Below are positions 1 through 8,604 of a stretch of 64,000 nt of DNA, piece by piece. This DNA is from Whitmania pigra. Its lineage: Eukaryota; Annelida; Clitellata; Hirudinida; Haemopidae. The position numbers and the translations under genes are program-made. The notes below the pieces were generated by a model. It searched no databases. It was given only the letters and a program-made list of their open reading frames with translations, and was not told where the DNA came from. The stretch covers positions 1,364,001-1,428,000 of the forward strand of contig JAJTWR010000431.1 of assembly GCA_021613335.1 (NCBI GenBank). The letters are read 5' to 3'. Numbering within the stretch: the first letter of the stretch is position 1; each line of letters opens with the position of its first letter.

Positions 1-183
1 CCGATCGCCGCGAGCCGTCTCGAAGAAGTCATCGGCGCGGCCGCCGCGCCTCTCGCTGTGACCCCGCACCCGGAGAAATGGTCTCGGGTAGCGTACTGGC
101 TCAAAATTGCCGTCGCGGCCGCTGTCTCAGCGCTCTGCGTCGCTGCCACCGGCGTCATGCTGGCTCGGATGCGCACCCCATGA
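1..183 (+). CDS. C-terminal end of an unidentified membrane-anchored protein (5' end outside the window)
   Basis: Frame 1 is open from the first base and ends at TGA 181-183, giving about 60 residues. Its last third is a hydrophobic stretch, beginning WLKIAVAAAV and ending in LARMRTP, that looks like a single C-terminal membrane helix followed by a short basic tail. The stop overlaps the aceK start as ATGA (180-183), so the two genes are probably translationally coupled. Too little of the protein is present to name a family. Confidence 0.6.
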   Translation, partial: PIAASRLEEVIGAAAAPLAVTPHPEKWSRVAYWLKIAVAAAVSALCVAATGVMLARMRTP

Positions 184-1913
184 GCGCCCGAGAGAATCGC
201 ATCACCAAGCATATCCTCGCCGGGTTTGCCGCCCACTATAAGCGCTTCCGCGAACTCGCAGCCGCCGCCAAGGGTTGTTTCGAGCGCAACGCCTGGAGTG
301 AGTTACGGCAGGTCAGCGACGAGCGACTGCGCAGCTTTGACCGCCGGGTGGGGGAAGCGGTGGACCGCATCCTCGCCGACGATCCTGCCGCGACCGATGA
401 GGCGATTTGGCCGGAAGTGAAGCGGGTACTGATTCTCGAACTCGTCGACCATCACCAACCGGAGCTGGTCGAGACGTTCTACAACTCCGTCGTATGCCGG
501 GTGCTCTCGCGCTCGTACTACACGAATCGGTACCTCTTCTGGCGACCGGTAGCCTCTACTGAATATATCGCCGGAGAGAAGCTGACCTACCTTGCATATT
601 ACCCGAGCGAGGCAGGCTTCCGAGCGACCTTCGCGCGCATCTTCTCCGATTTGGAGCTCGCCTGCGCCTGGGAAGACTTCGAGCGCGATCTCGACGCCCT
701 GACCAAGTCCTTCGAGGAGCACTTCCCGCACCCAGGGCACATTCGGCCCAGCGTGCAAATCCACATCCACACCTCGCTCTTCTTCCGCGGGCGAGCGGCC
801 TATCTCTTCGGACGGCTGCGCGACGGTCCCGACGAATCGGTGTTCGCGATTCCCATTTTGAAGAACGAGCAGTGCGAGGCTTACCTCGATGCGTTCCTCA
901 CCGGCTACGAGGATCTCTCGCAGCTCATCACGCTCTCGCGTGCCTACTTTTTCACCGACATCGAGGTCCCGTCGGCCACGGTCGCCTTCCTGCGTTCGGC
1001 CTTTCCAACGCGTTCGACCGCCGAGCTCTACACGGCGCTCGGCCTGCAAAAGCAGGGGAAGACCCTCTTCTACCGGGAACTCGACTTTCACTTGAAGCAC
1101 TCCACCGATCAATTCATCGTCGCCCCCGGGCGTCGCGGCATGGTGATGTGCGTATTCACGCTGCCGTCATTTCCCTGGGTGTTCAAACTCATCCGCGACC
1201 ACTTTGAACCCCCCAAAGATCTCGATCCTTCGGAAGTGCGCCGCAAGTACGCCATGGTGAAGTTCCGCGACCGCGTCGGGCGCATGCCGGACATGTGGGA
1301 GTACTCAGACGTAGCGCTCCCGGCTTCGCGAATCTCCCCGGCGCTGGTCGAGGAGCTCCAGGCGAAGGTGCCTTCGCTCGTGAGCTACAATGGAGAGCTC
1401 ATCATCTTGAAGCACCTCTACATTGAGCGCCGGATGGTGCCCCTCGATCTCTACCTCGAACGGGCCGAACCATCGCAGCAACGGGAAGTCTTGAACGATT
1501 TGGGATGGGCGCTTCGCGAATTGGCGGGAGCGGACTTCTTCTGCGGCGACATGCTCCTCAAGAATTTCGGCGTGACCCGTACCGGACGCGTCGTCTTTTA
1601 CGACTACGACGACCTCGCCCGGGTGAGCGAATGCACCTTCCGACGGTATCCGGCGGTCGGGGGCATGGGCATCGGCCCGCAGGACATCTTTCCCGAGGAA
1701 CTTCCGAGCTTCATCTTTCCGGAAGACGAACAGCGAAAACTCTTTGCCGAGCTCCATCCGGAGCTCTTGGATCCGGGCTGGTGGATCGCTCTCCAGGAGC
1801 GGCTTCGCACCGGTGGACTTGCGGACATTCGACCGTATCCCATTCGACGCTGCTTCCGAACTCCGATCGCGAATGGGGCTACAGCGGGGACCCGTACCGA
1901 GCTTGGCTCATGA
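180..1913 (+). CDS. aceK: Isocitrate dehydrogenase kinase/phosphatase
   Basis: AceK phosphorylates and dephosphorylates isocitrate dehydrogenase, setting the split between the TCA cycle and the glyoxylate bypass in the cytoplasm. The protein is 577 aa, almost the usual AceK length. The ATP-binding segment APGRRGMVMCVFTLPSFPWV (about residues 343-362) and the catalytic segment GDMLLKNFGVTRTGRVVFYD (about residues 450-470) match the family closely. The frame is open further upstream, but ATG 180 gives the family N-terminus and overlaps the preceding stop. The 3' end overlaps the converging downstream lipoprotein gene by 35 bp. The bypass enzymes (isocitrate lyase, malate synthase) are not in the window. 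Confidence 0.97.
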   Translation: MSARENRITKHILAGFAAHYKRFRELAAAAKGCFERNAWSELRQVSDERLRSFDRRVGEAVDRILADDPAATDEAIWPEVKRVLILELVDHHQPELVETFYNSVVCRVLSRSYYTNRYLFWRPVASTEYIAGEKLTYLAYYPSEAGFRATFARIFSDLELACAWEDFERDLDALTKSFEEHFPHPGHIRPSVQIHIHTSLFFRGRAAYLFGRLRDGPDESVFAIPILKNEQCEAYLDAFLTGYEDLSQLITLSRAYFFTDIEVPSATVAFLRSAFPTRSTAELYTALGLQKQGKTLFYRELDFHLKHSTDQFIVAPGRRGMVMCVFTLPSFPWVFKLIRDHFEPPKDLDPSEVRRKYAMVKFRDRVGRMPDMWEYSDVALPASRISPALVEELQAKVPSLVSYNGELIILKHLYIERRMVPLDLYLERAEPSQQREVLNDLGWALRELAGADFFCGDMLLKNFGVTRTGRVVFYDYDDLARVSECTFRRYPAVGGMGIGPQDIFPEELPSFIFPEDEQRKLFAELHPELLDPGWWIALQERLRTGGLADIRPYPIRRCFRTPIANGATAGTRTELGS

Positions 1914-4338
1914 TGAGGCCGTTGTTACCGGTAATCCACCGCTTGCCATCCGGGCCGATGGCGATACTTTCGATGGATCGGCTGAGTCGTAAATTGATGC
2001 CGCGAATGATGTAGCGGGGATCACGGTCCGTATATTTTTCGGTGTTCTTCATGCCGCGGTACAGTGTGCCGCGGGTCCCAGTGACCCAAAACCCATCTTG
2101 GGCTGTTCCCTGGATGGCGCGGAAATGAACGCCGGTGCCCTGCAGTCCTTCGATGAAGTATTGCTCCCAAGATGATCCGCTCGTTGCCGGTGACCAACGG
2201 ATAATGTTCGCATTGTCTCCAACAACCCAAATCTCATCTTTCGAAGATCCCCAGATGCCCCGCAAGTTCGCGGTGATGTGACGAGGCTTCACCTCCCAAG
2301 TTCCATTCGCTCGGCGTGTCGCTAGGGTTCCATAGTCGCCGACGATCCAAGGGGTTTTCAACTCATCGACCCAAACGCCATTCCAACTTTGGCCTTGGCC
2401 AAGCTCGACGGTGAGGGACTCAAATGCTGTCCCGGTATAATGGATGACTTTCCCGTTGGAGCCAGTTATCCAAACATCATCGGCAGCTGCGCCGCTCACG
2501 GCGGTGAGATTTTCGCTGGTGCCCGCGTAGAGATAGTTCCACTGGTTGTTCCGCCACTGCAGTACGACTCCATTGTCTCCGACAGCGTAGGCGATATCTT
2601 TGTTCGCCGCCCAGACCGATCGCAACGTCGTGGGCGTCGGCGAAGCGACCTGCAGCCATTGCATAGTAATTGGATCATACTTGACGATGGTCCCGTCTTC
2701 TCCGACCGCCCAGGTGACGCCCTCGGTGCTCGAAATACCGTAGAGATTTGCGAACGTGGCCGTCGACGATGGTGTGAGCGTATTCCCACTGATTTGTGCG
2801 AAGTAACCGGAACCTCCCCCGGCGTATGTAGTCGACTCGTATCTCGAGCTCTGTCGCCAGAGCGCATTGATGCTCAATTTGACGTTCTCATCTTGCGAGA
2901 GCTTCAATGGTGACGAGATCCCTGTCTTGAGGGTGACCCACCCAGGTTTCGAAGGGTCATGGCGTTGGATGTTTCCAAAGGCACCAGCGAGGACAAAATC
3001 CACGATGCTGGAACCGGCGATCGCCGAGATACCGGTTGTGTAGTTCGTGACCATCTTGGTGGTAACGTAATTGAAATCCATGTAATAAAAGAAGCGACTC
3101 GTACTGATGATCGCGATGGCGTTGGATCCGAGTGGGCGTATGCCAGTTAAATTTTCGGTGGTGGGGTAATCAAAGGCCGTGAATTTCGCTCCATCCCAAC
3201 GCACGACTGCGCCGCGGTCGCCGACAAACCACACTTCATTTTCGTTACGGCCCCAAACAGCATTGTAATTTACCGTACTGGGAGCAGGGACCTTATCAAA
3301 CCTTGAATTGATGGACCGAAGCACGAGCCCGTTGGATCCGACGATCCAAATATCATCTCGGCTGCTCCCCCAGACTCCCGTGAAGTTCACTGCACCGATC
3401 ACAGAGGAATCGTAGATCTTCTCCCAATACCCAGGATTAGAAAATCTGAAGAGAGCGTCGCTGGTGAGCGCGTACAGCTCATTATCTTTTGGAGATACCC
3501 AGGTGGCAACAATTCTGGGTGCACTGATGCGATTGGTTTTCGGGTCGGGTGTATCCGGCCAGTAGGAAACGTTTTCGATGAGGTCACCTTTGAGGCGCAT
3601 CGCCATACCGTTTTCGCCTGCGAACCAAATGCTATTCAAGGATTTGTCGGTTTCCGAGTAGCTTTCCTGTCCGGTGATCACATTGATCGTCTCCCCTTGG
3701 GGGAGCGGGTTCTCCCAGCACCATTCTTGGCCCAAGCCGGCCCGCACAGAGCAAATGTTGGTGGTGCGAGACGCGAATCGAGCATTGAGCGTCACACCCT
3801 TTTTCACGACGATGGGAAGAAATTCCGGAATGACTTGCTTTCCAGCCCGAAAGGGTACGAGAAGGTACTCGCCGGGACTGAGTTCAAACTCATATTCAAG
3901 ATCGCCGTGCCAATTGGCATTTGCGCCGATACTCTTGATGACAGCGCCCGCGACACCAGTAGCAGAGGAATACTCTCGAACCAGCAACTGGGAATTGTCG
4001 AGGTTGGTGATGATCGCTTTGATCAGCACGGGGGACTTGTCGGAGTTTCCTCCGTCGCCGGCATCGCCCGCGTCTCCTACGTATCCGGAATCTCCCGCAT
4101 CGCCCCCGTCGCTTACGAAGCCCGAGTCACCGGCATCACCGGCGTCTCCTGCATCTCTTACGAAGCCCGAGTCACCGGCATCACCAACGTATCCCGCATC
4201 ATCCTTGCAGACATACAAAACGCAATTTGCGTCCCTTGTCGGATCAGGCGGTCCAGGATTTTCACAGTTCGTTAATAGAGCTGCTACACCAGCGGCGATC
4301 AGAACACGAGATGTGAAGATGGCGGATGGTGGAGGCAT
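1879..4338 (-). CDS. Repeat-rich (YCF48/propeller-like) lipoprotein with DAGD linker
   Basis: The 819-aa protein starts with a signal peptide and a degenerate lipobox (LLTNC, Asn before the Cys), then a low-complexity linker of DAGDAGD/DSGFV/DSGYV units at about residues 45-105. The rest repeats a motif of the form VWGSSRDDIWIVGSNGLVLR, at least seven times (for example VGDRGAVVRW, VGDNGVVLQW, TGSNGKVIHY, VGDYGTLATR, VGDNANIIRW). This resembles YCF48/BNR-type beta-propeller blades, so an outer-membrane or cell-surface role is inferred; no enzymatic motif was seen. The gene is visibly less GC-rich than its neighbours, which suggests a different history. The 3' end overlaps converging aceK. Substrate and partner are unknown. 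Confidence 0.85.
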   Translation of the reverse strand: MPPPSAIFTSRVLIAAGVAALLTNCENPGPPDPTRDANCVLYVCKDDAGYVGDAGDSGFVRDAGDAGDAGDSGFVSDGGDAGDSGYVGDAGDAGDGGNSDKSPVLIKAIITNLDNSQLLVREYSSATGVAGAVIKSIGANANWHGDLEYEFELSPGEYLLVPFRAGKQVIPEFLPIVVKKGVTLNARFASRTTNICSVRAGLGQEWCWENPLPQGETINVITGQESYSETDKSLNSIWFAGENGMAMRLKGDLIENVSYWPDTPDPKTNRISAPRIVATWVSPKDNELYALTSDALFRFSNPGYWEKIYDSSVIGAVNFTGVWGSSRDDIWIVGSNGLVLRSINSRFDKVPAPSTVNYNAVWGRNENEVWFVGDRGAVVRWDGAKFTAFDYPTTENLTGIRPLGSNAIAIISTSRFFYYMDFNYVTTKMVTNYTTGISAIAGSSIVDFVLAGAFGNIQRHDPSKPGWVTLKTGISSPLKLSQDENVKLSINALWRQSSRYESTTYAGGGSGYFAQISGNTLTPSSTATFANLYGISSTEGVTWAVGEDGTIVKYDPITMQWLQVASPTPTTLRSVWAANKDIAYAVGDNGVVLQWRNNQWNYLYAGTSENLTAVSGAAADDVWITGSNGKVIHYTGTAFESLTVELGQGQSWNGVWVDELKTPWIVGDYGTLATRRANGTWEVKPRHITANLRGIWGSSKDEIWVVGDNANIIRWSPATSGSSWEQYFIEGLQGTGVHFRAIQGTAQDGFWVTGTRGTLYRGMKNTEKYTDRDPRYIIRGINLRLSRSIESIAIGPDGKRWITGNNGLIMSQARYGSPL
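4112..4185 (-). repeat. 29-bp perfect direct repeat with 45-bp period inside the lipoprotein linker
   Basis: The same 29 bases occur at 4112-4140 and 4157-4185. The period is 45 bp (15 codons), so gain or loss of a unit keeps the reading frame. The repeat encodes part of the DAGD/SGFV linker between the lipid anchor and the propeller-like domain. Imperfect copies of the GAC-GCN-GGN pattern continue on both sides. Linker length could vary by slippage or recombination; this is inference. Confidence 0.85.
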
Positions 4339-4469
4339 GTGCCGCTAATATGAGTCGATATCACCCCTAAGTTAGCGGCTAGCTCTCGTTCACGTCAAGC
4401 ATCATATTGCACACCGGCAATCTATTATCGATTTTTAAACAGATGTTAAATCCAATATTATTGAAAAAA

Positions 4470-4847
4470 GCTGGAGCAACTCGTAAGCCGGGTTCTGTTC
4501 CCAATGTTATTGAGCGACCGACATTCATCTAGGGCCGCCGTTGCCGACGGTCTCAAGCGAGCTTACCCGAGAGCACTGAGGTGGGCTTTCTCCTTCCTTG
4601 CTTTCGCAAGGAATTGACTCTCCTATTTGCTCTTGCACCAGGTGGGGTTTACCCTGCCGCTCTTGTCACCAAAAGCGCGGTGCGCTTTTACCGCACCTTT
4701 TCACCCTTACTTGAATTTCAAGCGGTATATTTTCTGTGGCACTATCCTCCGGCTCGCGCCGACTGGCCATTAGCCAGCACCCTGCCCTTTGGTGCCCGGA
4801 CTTTCCTCGAAGGCTTGCACCCTCGCGTCGATCTGAGCTGCTCCAGC
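4470..4847 (-). ncRNA. rnpB: RNase P RNA, bacterial class A
   Basis: RNase P RNA is the catalytic subunit that trims tRNA 5' leaders. Read on the minus strand, the ends pair to form P1: 4835-4847 (GCUGGAGCAGCUC) with 4470-4482 (GAGUUGCUCCAGC). Conserved RNase P elements lie between them: GAGGAAAGUCCGGGC near the 5' end, GCAGGGUAAACCCCACC in the middle, and ACAGAACCCGGCUUAC near the 3' end. A run of six U follows the P1 strand (4464-4469), so P1 plus the U tract may also end transcription. Ends are set from the P1 pairing and could shift by a few bases. Open frames through this stretch are not genes. Confidence 0.96.
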
Positions 4848-4926
4848 TTTGCGAAAGTAGCCTTGCTGTAAGTTCAAAGCAACATACTCGCAGTCGTTTT
4901 GTCGCAATAACTCGACTTCGACTACT

Positions 4927-6291
4927 TTGTGCTCAGTGCTCGCATCCCTCCTCCTCACGACGCTCGTCGGCCATCTAGCGTTTCAAGGATGCGAAGGCTC
5001 ACAGCTCGAATTCGAACTGGTGCGCCGACTGGCAGAGATCCCTGCCCAGGGGACTGCGGTCGTCCAGTGCACAGCGCGCAATCGGATCATTGTGGTCCTG
5101 GAGCGCCAAGGGGGAGAGCGCAGCACCCACAAGGTGAACCTCGACGGACAGGAGGGAGCGCTCCTGCGCTCGCGGATAGTGGCCATTGCCGTAAGCGAAG
5201 CCTTCCGCAAAGTCGAAACAAAACCAGTGCCGCAGCCAAGTGAGCTGCCGCAAGCGGTCGAAGCGCCGCTCGACGCGCCAGCAGCGCCCGAGGGGATGAC
5301 TCCCGTAGCCGCCGGCTTGCCACCGACGCCGCAATGGATAGCGATGAGCAGAGTGCCCAAAGGCCTCCAGCTCGGCACGGTCCCGGAAAATCGGCGCCCG
5401 GTACCGCTCAATCCCATCGAGCTGTCGCTCACTTCGCGCATCGGCTTGAACCAACTTGTCGGCTGGCCTGTGGAGAATTACCTCGCCTTGGGTCTCCTCG
5501 AAGTTCGGAGCACGTGGCTCACCGGGTTCTCGACAGCACTGTGGTCGAGGATCGACGAGTCCGGACGCGGACTGCAGCTGGGCGGCCTCGGCGCTTTCGT
5601 TGGAAGTTCGTTTACCGGGGTGCAGAGCAGCGCCCTCGTAGCGCGCACCAACTACCGATTGACCGGCCTTCAAGTGGCCCCAGTCACCTACGCGGAAGAA
5701 CTCGCGGGAATGCAGCTTGGGCTCGTCAATATCGGTGGCGACGTCGTCGGCGCGCAGATTGGAATCGTGAACATTGCGCGGCATGTCTACGGGCTGCAGC
5801 TCGGAGTCGTGAACGTGGCACGGAGTTCCACGGCATCGGTCGGGGCCGTGAGCGTGATGGATGGCATTCCCGTGCGGTTTGCCGTCCAAGGGAACAATGC
5901 CACGCCACTAGCGATCGCGATGAAGACCGGAGGGCAGTATCTCTACTTGCGCCTCACCGCCGGGTGGTCGCTGCTCACGACGCTGCGCCCTGGCCTCGGG
6001 CTCGGGCTGCGCTTCGGAGAAGAGCTCGGGTGGTACTTCTCGGCGGAAATCGAAATGCAGTCGGTGTGGGATCTGCGGCGCGTGCAGTCGTTCACGGAAC
6101 AGGGCGCGCTCATCGGCCGAGTGAATGTCGGTTACCGCCTGTTGCCGCGGCTCATGCCGTTTATCTCCTTCGGCGTGCAGGTGCTCTTCCTGCCGGAAGG
6201 AAAATCGCCCACGGACTACAGCTTTCTCATCTACAGCGTCAGCTCGCGCATAGCCCTTGGCCCGGAAATCGGCATCGGGGTCGAATTCTAA
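4927..6291 (+). CDS. Secreted surface-repeat protein, LA_2272-like
   Basis: The 454-aa protein has a hydrophobic N-terminus consistent with a signal peptide, a Pro/Ala-rich spacer (about residues 95-140), and a C-terminal half with repeats of the GLQLGxVNI/GxQIGIVNIA type (GMQLGLVNIGG, GAQIGIVNIAR, GLQLGVVNVAR). These match the LA_2272/LA_2273-type surface repeat first named in Leptospira. The alternating hydrophobic C-terminus with many aromatics (GYRLLPRLMPFISFGVQV) suggests an outer-membrane beta structure. The frame opens at TTG 4927; GTG 4936 is an alternative start, and no clear ribosome binding site decides between them. The function is unknown. Confidence 0.75.
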   Translation: MCSVLASLLLTTLVGHLAFQGCEGSQLEFELVRRLAEIPAQGTAVVQCTARNRIIVVLERQGGERSTHKVNLDGQEGALLRSRIVAIAVSEAFRKVETKPVPQPSELPQAVEAPLDAPAAPEGMTPVAAGLPPTPQWIAMSRVPKGLQLGTVPENRRPVPLNPIELSLTSRIGLNQLVGWPVENYLALGLLEVRSTWLTGFSTALWSRIDESGRGLQLGGLGAFVGSSFTGVQSSALVARTNYRLTGLQVAPVTYAEELAGMQLGLVNIGGDVVGAQIGIVNIARHVYGLQLGVVNVARSSTASVGAVSVMDGIPVRFAVQGNNATPLAIAMKTGGQYLYLRLTAGWSLLTTLRPGLGLGLRFGEELGWYFSAEIEMQSVWDLRRVQSFTEQGALIGRVNVGYRLLPRLMPFISFGVQVLFLPEGKSPTDYSFLIYSVSSRIALGPEIGIGVEF

Positions 6292-6297
6292 ACGCAG

Positions 6298-7380
6298 CTA
6301 CAACTGGAGCTGCATGCGCTCGGCAATCTCAGCCCGACGCTGCTCTAAGTCAGTCGGTTCCTTCACCGGAAGGAAGCGACCCAAGCGTCCGCTGCGCGGC
6401 ACCTCGATGAAAGCCGTGGGCAGCGACGCCGAAAGTTCTCCGAGGATGCGCTCAAACTGGATGACCGAGGCGCCCTCGTGGACCTTCTCGACTCGGTGGA
6501 AGGGGAGCGGAGGAGCAGCGGCCAGGGCGTCGAGATCGAAAATGAAGGTGTTGGTGTTGAAGTGGCGCAAGTGGGAGATGTCTGCATTGGGCGCGATGCG
6601 GAAACCCTCGACTATCTGCGGGGCGCCGTCGACGCTGGCGATGACGCCGCCGCGGTCCTGCGGCTCCCGAGGGACAACTTCGGCGGTCATCGGTTTCCCG
6701 AGGCGTCGGTGGAGGGCGAGGAGCGCGGGGTCGAGCGTCGCGCCGAGGTTGTCCACGTTCGAAACGACGAGCCACTTCCCGCCGCGACGGCGAAAATCCT
6801 CCAACAGCCCGCTCGCGGCGAAGGCGAAGGGAAGGTCGCCGTGGCCGGTGGCGTAGGGTGATACGGCTCCGGAGGCGTCGCGGAAGAGCTGGCCGTCTGT
6901 CGTGAGGCGCAGGGAGACGAATTGGGGAAAGAGCGAGACTGGTCCCAACTTGCGCTCGGCAATGTGGGTGCGTAGCTCAGCATCAGTGGCGTAGCTCGAC
7001 ATCGCGAAGAGGGGCACCTCTGCTGGTGGGAATTGTCGGCAAAGAAGGCGCACTTGAGAGAGCTTCAACGCTAAGAACGAACGGTCCCCGAAGACCGGCA
7101 CAGCCGCTTTTACGACTCCACCAAAGCGTGTCGCCATGCCACCAGCCAACACGAGGAAACCCGTCTGTCCCCGGGAGAGGGCACTCAGGCCCTCGCGGGT
7201 GAGCTCAGCGCGCGCTGGGGAACCCACGGCCGGCAGCGGCGTAACTTCCGTGTAAGCGGTGAGCGCAACCCCCGGCAGCTGTGGCGCCGCGATATGTGCG
7301 CGGCGAGCAAAATCTCCAAGCGCCTGAACGTCGAGGCCGTAGGCGCGCAGGCTTGAGCTTGTCTCTGAATCAACGTACAT
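6298..7380 (-). CDS. UTP-glucose-1-phosphate uridylyltransferase (UDPGP family)
   Basis: This enzyme makes UDP-glucose or a related UDP-sugar from UTP and a sugar phosphate, feeding cell-envelope polysaccharide synthesis. The 360-aa protein carries the UDPGP nucleotide-binding loop LAGGMATRFGGVVKA (about residues 78-92), the uridine/Mg region VVSNVDNLGA and the sugar-binding segment FNTNTFIFDL. It belongs to the eukaryotic-type UDPGP fold (PF01704), not the GalU type. ATG 7380 is preferred over TTG 7383. It converges on the preceding surface-repeat gene with a 6-bp gap. A UDP-N-acetylglucosamine pyrophosphorylase activity cannot be excluded from sequence. Confidence 0.88.
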   Translation of the reverse strand: MYVDSETSSSLRAYGLDVQALGDFARRAHIAAPQLPGVALTAYTEVTPLPAVGSPARAELTREGLSALSRGQTGFLVLAGGMATRFGGVVKAAVPVFGDRSFLALKLSQVRLLCRQFPPAEVPLFAMSSYATDAELRTHIAERKLGPVSLFPQFVSLRLTTDGQLFRDASGAVSPYATGHGDLPFAFAASGLLEDFRRRGGKWLVVSNVDNLGATLDPALLALHRRLGKPMTAEVVPREPQDRGGVIASVDGAPQIVEGFRIAPNADISHLRHFNTNTFIFDLDALAAAPPLPFHRVEKVHEGASVIQFERILGELSASLPTAFIEVPRSGRLGRFLPVKEPTDLEQRRAEIAERMQLQL

Positions 7381-7471
7381 CAAAGTTCAATCAGTATAGC
7401 GAGGAAGTAACTGATGCCCCCAGTCGCTCATCAGGAATTGCGATCGACGGCTTTCCCTAGAGGAGCTGCGT

Positions 7472-8536
7472 ATGGCGATACCCGTGACGAAGACGACGAC
7501 ACCGAAACCGAAGGTTGCGGAATCGGAGCTCGGCTTTGGAAAAGTCTTCACCGACCACATGTTCGTGCTGAATTACCACGAAGGTCGGGGTTGGCACGAC
7601 GCGAGGATTGTCCCCTTTGGCCCCCTGAGCTTAAGCCCGGCGGCCTGCGTCCTGCACTACGGCCAGGCGATGTTCGAGGGGATGAAGTGCTTTCGCTTGG
7701 ACGACGGGAAAATCTACCTCTTCCGCCCGCTGGAAAATTGTCGACGCATGGCCGGCGGGGCCGGGCGACTCTGTATGCCGGCGGTTCCAGAGGAAACCTT
7801 CATGGAGGGGCTCACGACGCTGGTGCGACTTGAGCAGGATTGGATTCCGCGCACGGCGGGGACGTCCCTCTACCTGCGTCCCACGCTCTTCGCGACCGAG
7901 AGTTTCCTCGGGGTGCGTCCGGCGCACGAGTACACCTTCATCATCATCGCCTCTCCAGTCGGTGCCTACTACGGCAAGGAGAGCCTGAAGGCGGTTCGCA
8001 TCTGGGTGGAGACGACCGAAGTGCGCGCCGCTCGCGGCGGTCTCGGCGCTGTCAAGGCAGCGGCAAACTACGCCGCGAGCTTGCACGCCTCGTTCTCGGC
8101 CAAGCAGCGGGGCTTCGACCAAGTGCTCTTCCTCGACGCCCGCGACCACGAGTACATCGAAGAGGTCGGCACCATGAATCTCTTCGCGGTCCTCGGCGAC
8201 AAAGTTGTGACGCCGCCGCTGTCCGACTCCATTTTGGCGGGCGTCACCCGAAATTCCATTATCACCTTGGCTCGAGACATGGGCCTCACGGTGGAAGAGC
8301 GTCCACTGAAAGTGAGTGAGCTCGTCAACGCAAGCCGCAACGGAACCTTGAAGGAGGTCTTCGGCACCGGCACCGCCGCGGTTGTCTCCCCAGTGGGAGA
8401 GCTCGTCGGCGACAAGCTGCAGCTCACCGTCGGCGACGGCGGCGTAGGCCCCATCACCCGCAAGCTCTACGAAGAGATTCTCGGTATTCAGCGCCGGGAA
8501 CGCGAAGACCGCCACAACTGGGTCGTGGCGGTCTAG
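7472..8536 (+). CDS. ilvE: Branched-chain amino acid aminotransferase
   Basis: IlvE catalyses the last step of leucine, isoleucine and valine synthesis and the first step of their breakdown, using PLP. The 354-aa protein matches the longer BCAT form. HYGQAMFEGMK lies at about residues 62-72, the PLP lysine is K195 in GGLGAVKAAANYA, and EEVGTMNLF and GVTRNSII are the substrate and phosphate-binding segments. AGGAG at 7459-7463, 8 bases upstream, supports ATG 7472. It stands alone, with a 91-bp gap to the divergent UDP-sugar gene and no other branched-chain genes nearby. Confidence 0.97.
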   Translation: MAIPVTKTTTPKPKVAESELGFGKVFTDHMFVLNYHEGRGWHDARIVPFGPLSLSPAACVLHYGQAMFEGMKCFRLDDGKIYLFRPLENCRRMAGGAGRLCMPAVPEETFMEGLTTLVRLEQDWIPRTAGTSLYLRPTLFATESFLGVRPAHEYTFIIIASPVGAYYGKESLKAVRIWVETTEVRAARGGLGAVKAAANYAASLHASFSAKQRGFDQVLFLDARDHEYIEEVGTMNLFAVLGDKVVTPPLSDSILAGVTRNSIITLARDMGLTVEERPLKVSELVNASRNGTLKEVFGTGTAAVVSPVGELVGDKLQLTVGDGGVGPITRKLYEEILGIQRREREDRHNWVVAV

Positions 8537-8604
8537 GCGAAATCTACTTTTCGACAGGCGCCGCGTAACTCACGAGCTTCGCAGCGCCCCAGTCCGAGGT
8601 TTAC

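Noticed and set aside
4581..4978. Open frames through the rnpB region
   Set aside because: The stretch folds and matches as RNase P RNA; the frames have no coding pattern.
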